Assembly: GCA_029204225.1 (NCBI GenBank)
Contig: CM055097.1
Location: 42,884,858-42,948,857 of the forward strand
DNA: 64,000 nt
Direction: 5' to 3'
DNA from: Diphasiastrum complanatum
Taxonomy: Eukaryota; Streptophyta; Lycopodiopsida; Lycopodiales; Lycopodiaceae
Shown: positions 52,431 through 63,818 of the stretch, one piece after another
Layout: the number at the start of each line of letters is the position of its first letter
Position numbering within the stretch: position 1 is the stretch's first letter
Program-made: the position numbers and the translations under genes
The notes under the pieces: model-generated
What the model was told of the DNA's origin: nothing
Databases searched by the model: none
The model's input: only the letters and a program-made list of their open reading frames with translations

Positions 52431-53660
52431 GAGTGGAAGATTCTATGATGTGCAAAATAGGATGAAATGACATAGTATCATTTATCAATGGTTGTTTGAA
52501 GTAAAAGAAGGTATCCTCCTTGAAGATGACATCCCTAAAGACAAATGCTACATTGGTGGATGGATCATAAACTTTATAAGTCTTATGTTCATCAGGATAG
52601 CCAAAGAAAATACATTTATTTGACCTCTCGTCCAGTTTCTTCCTAAGCTTATTAGGAACATGAACAAAACATATACAAACAAAGATTTTAAAATGGTTGA
52701 CACTAGGCTTGTGTCCATGCCATACTTGATAAGGAGTCTTGTTGTTGACCACTTTAGTGTTGGATATGTTTTGTACATAACAAGTTGTGGTAGGAGCTTC
52801 TGCCCAGAACCTCGCAGGTAAGTGCGATTGATGTAGCATGGATTTGGCTGAGTTTAGAAGTGTTTGATTCTTCCTTTCTACAATTCCGTTCTGCTGAGGC
52901 ATGTACTTGTCTTCGAATGCCAGATTCAGCTAGATAGTCGAACATTTCATTGGAGATGTATTCATCGCCCCCATCAGTTCAGAGTGCTTTTATCTGATTT
53001 ATGCTTTATGAACATGACTGTTGACCACCTAGAATAATCATCTATGAATGTGATAAAATATAGTGTTTCTCCTAAGGATGGAGTTGGCATTGGACCACAA
53101 AGATCACTATGTACAAGATCTGATACATGTTTTTGTCTTAATGGAATGTGTTTTGGGAAATCTTCTTCTAGAGTGTTTTCCATAGATGCAAGATACAGAA
53201 AGAAATGGTTTCCTATCTAGTGAAAGAGGGAAATACAATCCATCAACTAAATTGTTACAACGCATGTAAGAAAGTGATCTTGTATTCACGTGTCCAAATC
53301 GACCGTGCCACAGTAAGTCTTGATTGTTTACATTTTTTTTTGAAATACTAGCTAATGCAACTGAGTCTGATAATACATATAAACTCCCGACTCTAGTGCA
53401 GGTACTCAGAGTAGCATCTTCATTGAAGATTGTACATTGTTCAGATGAGAAGATAATAGTGTAGCCCTCATCAGTTATCTTAGAAATTGATAACAAATTC
53501 ATGGATAACTAAGGTATGTAAAGAACATTTGGAACAATGATAGAAAAATTGTTCTTGAATAGAATATTGACTGTTCCTTTTCCTTTAACGCGGATGGTGC
53601 TTGAATCTCTGAGGTAGATGAACTGCTCTCTAGTCAGTAAACCACTCCTTTCAGGGAGTC
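52431..53660 (-). pseudogene. Copia pol: pre-integrase and integrase, frameshifted
   Basis: Minus strand: MNLLSISKITDEGYTIIF and LLWHGRFGHVNTRSL (53502-53260). Integrase HSDLCGPMPTPS, FITFIDDYSRWSTVMFIKH (53120-53000). NGIVERKNQTLLNSAKSML (52890-52830) with the catalytic Glu. FWAEAPTTTCYVQN and CIFFGYPDEHKTYKVYDP (to 52550). The three catalytic acidic residues are visible but in separate frames. Frameshifts near 53000-53200 break the protein. Confidence 0.8.
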
Positions 53661-54618
53661 ATGTGCTACATTGCGCCACTATCCAGATACCAGCAGTCGT
53701 AGTCTTCGTTGTACTGTTGTAAGCCATCAATAAATCTGATCGTTTGTCTTCATCAGAGGGTTTCTCCCTAAATTTTGTTGCATTGGTGGAGTTCGGTTGT
53801 TGTTGTTGTTGCTTATTTGTCTCATTGTAGATGCGAATGCGACATTCTTTGATGTCATGGTTGACTCTCTTGCAATATCTACAGAAGAGCTTCTTGCGCG
53901 ATCCATTGCTCTCTGATTGAGTTTGAGGCTTTTGTTGTTGCTGCACTTGATTCTTGGCCTTGGAATTGTTTTTCTTCTTGGTGTACAGGGCCAGGGACTT
54001 GTCTTTGATGGACATATCGCTGGTCTTTCTCCACATTTCTTCTTGAAGAAGATGACCGATCACCTTTTGAAGTGTCAGGTCAGGCTGTGTGGAGATCATC
54101 ATGACAAAGTGTTCATAGGACTTTGGTAAAGAAGAAAGCAAGGTCATGACAACATCATCATCTTGAATAGCACATCCTACAACATATAATTGATGTAATA
54201 AAGATTTGAAGCTATTGATGTGAGAAATGATGGCTGTAAAATCAGACATTCTAAGTGTAAAGAACTTCCTTCTAAGGTGCAACCTAGTGGTCACATCTTG
54301 AGTCTCATACAGATTAGACAACAAGTCCAATGCTTCCTTGGAGGACTTGCATGTGATAACGTGGGATATTTGGGAGTCGACCAGATTCAGCGTGATCGCT
54401 GCTAGGGCCTTCTGATACTTGATCTTCCATGCCTTAGCCTTTTCTAGATCAGTGTCTTCTGGTTTCAGGTCGGATCCGTCTACAACATCCCAAAGATTTC
54501 TGTCTATAAGCATCATCCAGAGTTTTAACTTCCAGATGTAGAAGTTAGAACCGTTGAATATATCAATGACTCTAACTTCGTTGGATGAAGAAGATGAAGT
54601 GTTACCGGTAAGAGACAT
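53659..54618 (-). CDS. Copia gag protein, open for 319 codons
   Basis: ATG at 54618. It reads IDIFNGSNFYIWKLKLWMML (copia gag N-terminus), then ALDLLSNLYETQDVT and TLLSSLPKSYEHFV. A basic Gln-rich stretch (NQVQQQQKPQTQ) and a CCHC knuckle CRYCKRVNHDIKEC near residue 245-260 follow. The frame ends at IWIVAQCST, just where the protease motif (normally W..DSGA) should begin, so gag is open but pol is disconnected. Gag packages the element RNA into particles. Confidence 0.8.
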   Translation of the reverse strand: MSLTGNTSSSSSNEVRVIDIFNGSNFYIWKLKLWMMLIDRNLWDVVDGSDLKPEDTDLEKAKAWKIKYQKALAAITLNLVDSQISHVITCKSSKEALDLLSNLYETQDVTTRLHLRRKFFTLRMSDFTAIISHINSFKSLLHQLYVVGCAIQDDDVVMTLLSSLPKSYEHFVMMISTQPDLTLQKVIGHLLQEEMWRKTSDMSIKDKSLALYTKKKNNSKAKNQVQQQQKPQTQSESNGSRKKLFCRYCKRVNHDIKECRIRIYNETNKQQQQQPNSTNATKFREKPSDEDKRSDLLMAYNSTTKTTTAGIWIVAQCST

Positions 54619-54665
54619 GTTGACAGTAATTGAAAAATAGAATAACCTCTTGGTTTATTTACTTG

Positions 54666-54677
54666 GCTCTGATACCA
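54666..54677 (-). promoter_or_regulatory. Primer-binding site (initiator tRNA-Met type) of the minus copia
   Basis: The minus strand reads TGGTATCAGAGC a few bases after the LTR end, a perfect copy of the standard plant primer site. Confidence 0.85.
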
Positions 54678-54682
54678 ACTGA

Positions 54683-55281
54683 TGGGCTTCGGGAGCGTGA
54701 AAGAACAATGTCTATCGTAATCGTATGCAGACCATATTCGCAGTCTTGTAGTTTCCTTAAAAGTCTTTGAATAGTGACCGGGACTCATGCGGTGCCTTAC
54801 GGTTCCTGACGGTGCCTCAGTAGTTGCCTTCGGTTTACTTTGACTTCGTAATGGACCGTAGGATGGATCCAATGGTCCTTCCCTGCTAAACTTTCCTTTG
54901 TATTTTTGTAGACTCTACAGAAGTAGTTCATTTCTGCAGACTAGCTTCAGTCTTCGTTTATAGCTGCAACGTTGATATTGTGGTAGTTCAACGGTCCTTG
55001 TCTGCTAAACTTTCCTTCGTATTTCTGTAGACTCTCCAAAAATAGTTCATTTCTGCAGACTACCAGAAATGACTGATTTTGTTGAAGTCATTGAAGATGG
55101 TCAGGTCTTCAATGTCCTTCAGATTATAGGAATTTGACATTTGAATGTAAATAGAATGGGATTGGTTACCCTTTATGCTTTGATCCATGGATGAAGATCA
55201 GCCGGAAGTTCGAAGCAATCGTTCTTCAAATGATTTGGTCGTCTAAGTTCAAGGAGGAAACTGCGAGCTTAATTTCCAACA
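54683..55281 (-). repeat. 5' LTR of the minus copia (about 600 bp)
   Basis: Minus strand TGTTGGAAATTAAGC at 55281 to ...AGCCCATCA beside the primer site. It contains an internal direct repeat: ctaaactttcctt.gtattt.tgtagactct.ca.aa.tagttcatttctgcagact at 54890-54943 and 55009-55063. Confidence 0.7.
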
Positions 55282-55843
55282 GAAGCCTCACCCCCGAGCC
55301 ACAGATTAGGAAGCAAGAGTAGAGTGAGAGCACCTGTCAATGAATCACCAAATGAATGAGGTAGTACGGCGAGTTTCCAATGGATAAATAGACCTGCCTT
55401 TCTGTGCATGCAGTGGCCTAAACTCCCCAATTAATAAATTTCATTTCTATTGATACTCTACACATGCATTGACTGTCCTAAACCATGTACTAACTCCAAA
55501 TAGTGTGTCTGGGCCTCACAAGGTTATTAATTACTTTACGGGTATCGTCCAGTATGACATGGCGTAACCAATCATCTCGAGCACGAGAGTACCATGTATC
55601 CAAATATAGAATTATATTGAATCCTATATTCAGGGTGTGGAAATAAAATTCTTCCCCCCCTTGAACTGCTCCTATCCTCAAGTGGAACTTAGGAAAATTC
55701 TTCTTTAAGCTATCAACTCTCTCCCACAAATCATCATCCTCAGTCCGACCTTTTCATCGAATTAAGCACTCAGAGAAAGAACGATTTCTCAATTGTTTAT
55801 CCCCGGTTCTGAGCACTTTCTTGGGTTCCAAAGGTACAATAAG

Positions 55844-56360
55844 CGATAAATCTTCCAAGTGAGATAGATCCTCATCAAATCCAACTGTATGTAAAGTTAA
55901 TTTTAACCTACTCACATGAAAAACTGGGTGTGGAGTAGAAATGCCTTGAAGATAAATCTTCCAGGTGAGATAGATCCTCGTCAAATCCAATTGTATGTAA
56001 AGTTAATTTTAACCTACTCACATGAAAAACTGGGTGTGGAGTAGAAATGCCTTGAAGATCTAGTTCATAAGCTAAAGAAACATTTTTTCGTACAATTTTG
56101 AATTGTTCACAATATCCGGTAGACAGCTTATAATGCTTTCCAGTACGTAATGCCTTAGAATAGTCATCAACTTCGAAATTTCTGGGAGATCTCTTAAGAT
56201 CGGCATAGTGCTTAGCTCTATCTTGAGCACTCCGGGTAGTATCCTTAGCCACTTGCAACATTTCTTGCATATCATGCGAGAACTCAACAACCTTTTGGAT
56301 CTTAATAGATTTTGTCTTCACATTAACAAGAGATCTAGGTTGACAATCATACATAAGCAT
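55844..56360 (-). pseudogene. Gypsy integrase C-terminal region
   Basis: MLMYDCQPRSLVN, TTRSAQDRAKHYADLKR, YKLSTGYCEQFKIVRK and LDLQGISTPHPVFHVSRLK. The last block occurs twice because of the 106-bp tandem duplication, which also shifts the frame. Confidence 0.75.
55845..56056. repeat. 106-bp tandem duplication in the gypsy integrase tail
   Basis: Bases 55845-55950 and 55951-56056 are near-identical (gataaatcttcca.gtgaga ... tagaaatgccttgaa). The length is not a multiple of three. Confidence 0.92.
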
Positions 56361-56718
56361 AAAAGGATTGTAACTTGTAGCAGACTCAATCAGATGGTAT
56401 GCAAACTCAATCAGAGGAAGATAATCTTACCAATGAGATTGCTTGTGAGAAACATATGTCCTCAACATATCTTCCATAGTCTGATTAGTCCTGTCTGTCT
56501 GGCCATCTGATTCAGGATGAACAGAAGAACGATAAAACTAAAGGAAGTTTCTAGTTTATGGAATACTGCTGACTAGAAGTGGCCCGTGAACTTGGGAGAT
56601 CTGGGCTAAATAGAAGCCTTAGCAGTTGACTTTACTGATATGAATGCAGCTAACTTAGTTAACCTGTCCACAACGACCCAAATAGAATGATTTTGTCATT
56701 GGGTCTTCGGAAGTCCAA

Positions 56719-57009
56719 CTACAAAATCCATCGATATGTTTTCCCATCTCTTATCCAGGTTATCCAATGATGTAACAAGCCACCAACCTTAAGGCATTCA
56801 GCCTGTTCTAGTTGACAGGGCTTGCATTTAATCACACATGACTCGACATATTGCTTGAGTCTTAACCAATAAAACTCTCTTCTTACCAAGTCAAAAGTCG
56901 TGTGTATACCAGGATGTCCTGCACAGGGTATGTCATGACATTCAAACAAAATCTTGCATTTGAGCTCATCATCACCAGGTACACAAACCTTTCCACTCCA
57001 ACATAACAA
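56719..57009 (-). pseudogene. Gypsy integrase zinc-binding region
   Basis: Reads VCVPGDDELKCKILFECHD, CAGHPGIHTTFDLVRREFYW and CVIKCKPCQLEQAE. The H..GH / C..C zinc pattern (H-x3-H...C-x2-C) is recognisable. Stops separate it from RT and the core. Confidence 0.8.
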
Positions 57010-57851
57010 TCCATCTCGAATGGTATACTATTCCACAACCTTCTTATCTCTCTTTGTTAGGTAACACCCATGTGAACCTGACTCAACACTGTCCTCGTTT
57101 TCCGATCCGAACAACGTTCCAAATATGACCGAAATGGAAATCATTTTCATATTTTCCTCTCATCGAAAGATATAGATCCATGGAAATCTGGGTGAATGAT
57201 AATTCGTTTAGTTCACCGATCTGACTAAGAGCATCTGCAACTTGATTCAAGCTGCCTCTTATATAACGGATTTCATGATCGAATTCTTGTATCAATTCGG
57301 CCCATCGGGCTTTTTTACCTCGAAGATCATGCTAATTACAAAAATACTTAAGAGGTTGGTGATCTGTATACATTATAAACTTACTACCATACAAGTAGTG
57401 TCTCCAGGTCTTGAATGCATGGATAACTACAAATAATTCCTTTTACTGCGTAGTATAACGCAACTAAGTACCAATGAATTTTTTGCTTTCAAATGCTAGT
57501 GGCCTATCATTCTGTAATAGAACCGCAACAATTGTAGTATCACTCGCATCAATTCTCACTACGTAAGGTAAATCTGGATCTGCAATTTGTAACACGAGAG
57601 CTGAAACAACCAGAGTTTTATGTTTTTCAAAACACTGATTCAATTCCTCATTCCAAACTACAGGCGGACTAGGTTGATTCCACTTTTTCTTTTTATTATC
57701 AATCCCTTTTATCAGATTTTTGAGCAGGGCTGCTACCTTAGCATAATCTTCAATGAATCGTCAAAAGAGAACTATAAATCCCAAAAATGATTTAACTTGC
57801 CTCACAGTTTGCGAAATCGGCCAATCAACCACTATTTTGATTTTATCCTCA

Positions 57852-58411
57852 TCAACTTTTATCTATAAGCAGTGATCTTATGACCGAGATAAACCAGCTC
57901 ATGCTTAAAGAATTCAACTTGGATTCCTTTGCGTAGAGTAACTCCTGTCGAAATTTCATCAAGACAGTTCTCAAGTGTTCTATGTATTTCTCAAAGGTCT
58001 TACTATAGACAAGAATATCATCTAAGAACACTACCACAAACTTCCCCAAATATGGACGAAACAAATCATTCGTCATTTATGGAATGTTGTTGGAGCATTC
58101 GTTAAACCAAAAGGCAACACCAAGAACTCATAATGGCCAAATTTAGTACGAAATCCAGTCTTTTGGACATCTTTCGATTTAATTCTTATCTGATGGTACC
58201 CTATTTTGAGATCTATTTTAGTGAAATATTTTGCTCCACCCAAGTGATTTACAAGGTCATCCATCTTGGGTAACAGATATTTATTCTTACTAGTCACTTT
58301 ATTCAACCCCTTGTAATCCACACATATCCGGAAACCTCCATCTTTCTTTGCTTTCAGAAGAACAGGAGCATCCCATGGTGACTTACTAGGTTGGATATGT
58401 CTCATCCTCAT
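57852..58411 (-). pseudogene. Gypsy reverse transcriptase
   Basis: Reads [68 protein letters not shown] and [17 protein letters not shown]. After a frame break near 58075 it continues VVVFLDDILVYSKT. The catalytic Asp pair (LDD) is present, but the frame is broken between palm blocks. Confidence 0.85.
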
Positions 58412-59120
58412 ATAGTTTTCTATTTGATTTGAAATCTCTATCTCTTCTTTCTAAGAGAACCTATAAGGTTGTCTAGAGATACGTTGACTTCCTGGAATTA
58501 CCTCTATCATGTGGTCTACTGACCTAGATGGTGGTAAACCATGAGGTAATTCTGATGGAAAAACATCTTTAAATTCACTTATGATCTGATTTTTCATTGC
58601 TTGTTTGTGATACTTACTGAGTTAAGAATCTCAAAGAATTCACAGCTATTTAGATACCCATCAGAAACATCCACAATCTATTTAAAGAACTTTATATTGT
58701 AAATAATCAAATGCTTCCATTATATTAACTATAGAAATTCCATCCGACGGATGTATAAAATTGCTACCAAATAAAGTAACTACCTTATCACCCTCCTTGA
58801 AAGTGAGAACACGTTTCTCAAAATCAATAGTGAAAGAAGGCGATTTGCTAAATAACTATTCATATTCAAAAATTAAATCAGTGCGGGCTAGTCCTAAAAC
58901 ATGAAAACTAACTGATTCTCTATGTCCTTGTATCGAAACTAGGAGATTCAACACTTTCACGTCCCAAGTCTCCAACTCTGCTCCTAAAGCTAGGTAAACT
59001 CTGGGGGCTTGACATTTTGCGAGTTTTGCGAGTTTGTAATTATGAATACTCATAAATTTGGCTATTACCAACTTCATTGAAAAAAAATCAAATATACTTG
59101 AAATATTCCATAGATACAAT

Positions 59121-59915
59121 GTCTATGAAAAACATTGATGTTGTATTTGATAATATTGATGGTCAAAGATCCCAATGTATAAATTTTCTCAGATATCAAT
59201 ATATCTCTTTTTCCAAGTTCATGTTTGATGTATACCAAAGAATTTCCATCTATTTGTAGATCTTGGTAAGACCTATTCTTTTTACTAAACCTTACTGGGT
59301 AAGCATTTAGTGTCTAGATATACCTCATAGATAAACTTTCATCATCACATGATCCTATTTTGCCACCATGCCAACCAACTCAAGTCCTTGTAGCTATTTT
59401 CATATGCATGTCAAAATTTCCACCAAGAAGATATTTTGTTGAAGGCATCATCCGCATCTGATTTGGTAACTACATTGCTCCACTGAAGACACATCCAATA
59501 TGTTCATCTCTAGAATCAACCTTGATATCATTCTGTGTGTTTTTTTCTTATACTATCCATGAAATGAAAGAGGCAATAGCGTCCTCTTCCGATCGAAGGT
59601 ACTTTTGGATCTCCGACATAGAGATGGTTCATATTGCTAACCAATTTGCATGAGCATCTACCATAAATTCTCTAAACTCAATTGGCTTATCCCAATGCCT
59701 AGCCATCACACAGTTTAGCAATTTCCAAAAGAGTACTTATGCCTGAACATCTTTTAGCTTCATTTCACATATTGTTATAGTTCGCATTGCTGGTGTTTTG
59801 CCAAAAAATTATAGTTTCATTTATACATCTCACATACGTGAAAGAATAACATTGACTCATAACACTACTCAAGATTTTACTGCCTAATGCACTCTCATGA
59901 ATGTTCACAAATGTG
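59121..59915. other. Unclassified sequence upstream of the gypsy protease
   Basis: It may be decayed gypsy gag in the minus direction, but I find no convincing motif. No other gene seen. Confidence 0.4.
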
Positions 59916-61120
59916 TGTTGGAGAGAGGGGGGGAAGAATAAATGACGAACATGAACGAGAAACGAACTCAAACAAGAAGCGAACGAGAAATGAACTTGAA
60001 CAGAAAATGTTCGTGCGTAGCGGAATGAACTATATGACTCTCTCCGTAAGCATGACTACGCCTATTAGAATGACAAAACTTTAGTGATAGAAATCACGGT
60101 CATTCTAGATTACGTAGCCAAACATTAATAGATGAAGCGCCAGAAGAATAATTTGTCGCGAATGATTCGCGAAGAGCTAGACTGTGCTCGACTGATAATT
60201 AGTCACGAATAATTCGCGAAAGACAAGACTAAATGTTAATTGTCTATTACCAGTAAGAACAACTAGAAAGATTAGACAGAACGAAACATAAGCATAACAA
60301 TATTAACATAGATTTGAATGCAGAACAGTGAACTGTATCAGATTAAGTATATCATGTATACATGTCAATAATGCGGTAGAGCACAATACAGTAGCGGACG
60401 AAACTGCGTGCCCTACAAAGTTTATTTCAATCTGTAAAAAGGAATTAAACCTTCATTCTAACAAAAATGAAGAATCAATGCTCAGAGCATCTACTTCGTT
60501 TATGTCGTCTTCTTCTGCTCTCTTCATCATCTTTTATACGAATGGTATCCAATATATATATATTACATAATATTACAAGTGGGCAGATGTGAAAGTACAG
60601 AGTGGATGTGTTGTCTGTAGGAGATCGTGGGTGGCTGCAATTGTTGTCCAATCTGTTACCGCAACTGCATGGGGTGAGCGTGAAAAGGGTGCGACGTCAG
60701 CTAGTGCTGAAGTGAACGTTGGTGATGATGCAAAAAGTTCATCACTCTTACGAATGGCCTTAGGATAAGATTTACAGGGTGCCTTAGCTTTTAGGGCACT
60801 TTTGGCATTCAGTAAGATAGTGTCCCCTTTTTCCCTATCACCTTAAACTGTGTAGAAACACAGTGTCGCGATTCTTTCACGTCTGTGCGAATTTGCATGT
60901 AAATATGGAGACTACGTGACAACATTAGTAAATATGCAGCATGAATGGAGGCAGATTAAAATGGGACTTAGGAGAACTAGAGGGAAATAAATCCAACACC
61001 CCCCCTTATTCTGGATCCATGAATGCCTTGATCTTCAGACTGAGCAATGCACAAAATCTGTTGTGTGCATTAACACTGAGTGCTCTCGTGAAGATGTCTG
61101 CAACCATGTCATGCGTTCTG
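59916..61120 (-). mobile_element. Minus-strand copia 3' end: RNase H tail, polypurine tract and LTR
   Basis: Minus strand from 61120: RTHDMVADIFTRALSVNAHN and FCALLSLKIKAF, then a stop. This is the RNase H C-terminus (copia: DMVADI.TK.L). Polypurine tract aataaggggggg (61010-60999). LTR TGTTGGATTTATTTCC (60998) to ...CTCCAACA (59916), 1083 bp with inverted TGTTGG/CCAACA ends. The LTR has repeated ATTCGCGAA. The rest of the element is missing and replaced by a plus-strand copia at 61125. Confidence 0.7.
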
Positions 61121-61124
61121 CAGT

Positions 61125-62340
61125 ACGTTAATGATCAGTCTAAGCTACTCTCAAAAGTCTTGTATGTACCAAAGTTATTTATGAATCTGCTCTCTGTAAG
61201 CAGAATTACAGATCTAGGACATAGAGTAGAATTCGAATGTGATCAGTGTAAAGTAGTTGATAGGATAGGCAAAATCCTAGCACTCGAAAAGAGACATGGA
61301 TACTGGTATGAATTAAGTCATTGTTTTTCTGCCTCTAGTCAAGCTCTCGGTACTTCAATTCATTCAAATAAAGGTTTACTTTGGCATGATAGTCTTGGTC
61401 ATTTAAATCATGCTGTTGTACAACGAATGTCTAGACAATCTATTGTTCTTGATCTCGACTATCCTCCCAAAAAAGTTGAGTTACCTGTCTAGTTGGTGAA
61501 CAGACTAGGAAACCAACTTCTGTCTTGGAATTCAAATCCACAGAGACAGAACAAATCGACTGATTTACATCACTCAACAAAGGTATCTTCACAATGTTCT
61601 TAACAAATACAATTTGATGAATTGTAAATTAGTTCACTCACCAATGGATCCAGACCTGCATTTGTCGAAGGACCATGTCCCCAGACCAAGCAGGAAGAGG
61701 AGCAGATGAGAGAATATTTGTATCGATCTGTACTTGGATCTCTCATGTATGCAATGGTCTGTACAAGACCAGATATCTCTTTTGTTGTCAGCTCACTCAG
61801 CCAATACATGGCTAATCATGGAATTACCCATTGGAAGACTCTTATTCGACTCATGAGATATATTCGAGCTACCATGGACCAGTGCATCTGCTATGGAGTT
61901 GTTAGCAACGACAATCTTCATCAGCTCAGTGGCTATTCTGATGCAAGTTGGGGAGGAGATGCAGACAGTCGTAAGTCCACATCTGGATTTACATTCTTCT
62001 TCAATAGCGGTCCTATTTCATGGAACAGTCATAAGCAAACCTCTATCGCACTTTCTTCTACTGGAGCGAAATATATTGCTGCTTCTCAATCTATTAAAGA
62101 AGTGTTTTGGTTGAGAAATTTGTTGTAAGACATCAATCTATATCAGAACAGCCCTACAATTTTATTTTGTGATAATCAAAGTGTTAATGCCTTATCGGCC
62201 AACCCTAGATTTCATTCTAGGAGTAAGCACATTGAGATCAGATATCACTACATCAGGGGCAAGGTTCTTGACAGAGAGGTACTACAGATGCGGTTTGTAC
62301 AGATGAAAGAGGAATGAAAGCAAAAGTGTTAAAAATTCAC
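61125..62340 (+). mobile_element. Plus-strand copia remnant: pre-integrase joined to RNase H
   Basis: SKVLYVPKLFMNLLSVSRIT and LLWHDSLGHLNHAVVQRM (61150-61430), then after a short gap the RT/RNase H end. YRSVLGSLMYAMVCTRPDIS, SLSQYMANHGITHWKTL, GYSDASWGGDADSRKSTSG and ISWNSHKQTSIALSSTGAKY (61720-62080), then ILFCDNQSVNALSANPRFHS and HIEIRYHYIRGKV (62155-62265). Integrase and most RT are deleted. Confidence 0.8.
61706..62128 (+). pseudogene. Copia RNase H domain
   Basis: A 140-codon open stretch with the standard copia RNase H landmarks: CTRPDIS, SDASWGGD, STSGF, ISW, ALSSTGAKY and VFWLRNLL. It is detached from an intact RT, so not functional. A TAA after LRNLL interrupts it; homology resumes downstream. 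Confidence 0.85.
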
Positions 62341-62464
62341 AATTCTAGCTTGACTAGTTTTGGTCATATGACTTGTAAATAGTTAGATGGTCATGATGTG
62401 GCTTGTCACATGTGCAAAATAGCATAGGATTTCATTCATAAGGATGTTGTCAAGTAGACCTAAG

Positions 62465-63006
62465 TGTTAGAACCTTTGGAATGAGTCCAAATTATGCTTA
62501 GATACAAGAGAGAGAAAATAGGAGCTATTTTTGGTAGTTTTTGCATTGTTGAGGGATCTCCAAGATTCCAACCCTAACTTGATAGGGATGAAAGATCCAC
62601 CAAAATTAGCATTAGGGATAGGCTTAGGGCTACTCATACCTGCCCAAAACTGTGATGGATCATGTATATATAGGTGATGATATCTCACCAAAATCAATCA
62701 AGCAATTTCATGATTTTTCTCTCAAAATGGTGCAATTACTCTCTATGTTCATAATTGTTTGAGTACTTGTGATTACTAATGATTATAGGATTGAATGTAG
62801 GTCTAGTGTATAGTACTCAGACTGTGGGAGGCCGTACTTTCACACGTTTGAAGCCTTCTTCAAGGATTTGGGCCATTTAGTGAGGTTCAAGCATAAATTT
62901 TTGATGGATTTTGATGGTTCAACTTGTGCTAATCTTATGAGATCATAATCTATTGTTTCCCTCATCATTTCAAGTGTTTTAGGATCCTTATTTGCTGTAA
63001 TTTTCA
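62465..63006 (+). repeat. 5' LTR of the right-edge copia
   Basis: About 542 bp with TG...CA ends, directly followed by the tRNA-Met primer site. The exact 3' end could be 63006 or 63008. Confidence 0.7.
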
Positions 63007-63818
63007 CATGGTATCAGAGACTAAAGGCTGAAATGAGCTAAATCCTTGGTTTTCATTCAATTTGATCAGAATTTTTGATCTAAATCTTGTGTAGATTGGA
63101 TCTTAGCATCTAGCATTGATTCTAGAACTCAAAGTGAGTCAAATACATTGGAGATTATTGTTGTGTGACTTCATTTGCAGGTGTTTAGGTGTCTAAAACC
63201 AGAGGCAAAGTTGAATTCAATTCACATTACCAAGATAGCAAGTTTTGCTTGCTCCAAGCATTGATTTCTAAGCGAGTTTTGGAGGTGATTTCATAGAGGA
63301 TGCTTTCTAGCATTCAAGGAGAGAGAAGATCAGAGTTTTGGGGACTCTTCAAGGATGTTATAAGGTGTAGTGGACACCTCCTAAAGTGATTTAGGTTCAG
63401 TCCAACCATTGCTTGACTTATGCACCAAATTAGATCAATTTTTCATCAATTTTGATCATTTTTTGCTTGTGATTGGATAGTAGATTGTGTTGCATCCTCA
63501 TTAAGTTCCATTTAGATCTTTTACACATGATTTTGGAAGTATATTAGGTTGCTGAAATTCACTCTTGATCAGATCAATTGGAAGCTTTAATGTTCTTTAT
63601 AGAAAGAGGGGCAAATCTACTATATTGTCTACTTCAATCAAGCAAGTGCATTGTTTCTAGTATTCTATGATTTAATTTTGTTAGAGATCATTCTTAGATC
63701 TTTATAGGAAGTCTATTACTGATCTTTTCAGGTCCCTAAGAAGTAGGATAAGGTAGATTTTCAATCAAATCAATAGAAGTAACCTTCATTTGTGTCAAGT
63801 CCTTGATTAGGAGACTAG

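Larger units (their letters stand above)
52431..55281 (-). mobile_element. Ty1/copia retrotransposon, minus strand, truncated after integrase
   Basis: 5' LTR at 55281-54683, primer-binding site, gag, pre-integrase and integrase in order on the minus strand. Reverse transcriptase, RNase H and the 3' LTR are absent: the element stops at about 52430 where the CGAA-rich repeat begins. Confidence 0.82.
55490..59120 (-). mobile_element. Ty3/gypsy retrotransposon, minus strand, decayed
   Basis: From high to low coordinate: protease text FHVLGLARTDLIFEYE (58905-58856), RT (58411-57900), RNase H (57300-57230), integrase zinc region (57009-56790), integrase C-terminus (56360-55845, with a 106-bp duplication), and polypurine tract aaggggggaagaa near 55660. 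Blocks are in normal gypsy order but broken by stops. Confidence 0.8.

Noticed and set aside
54666-54677. Possible tRNA gene near the TGGTATCAGAGC sequence (also at 39245 and 63009)
   Set aside because: These are retrotransposon primer-binding sites complementary to a tRNA end; no cloverleaf surrounds them.
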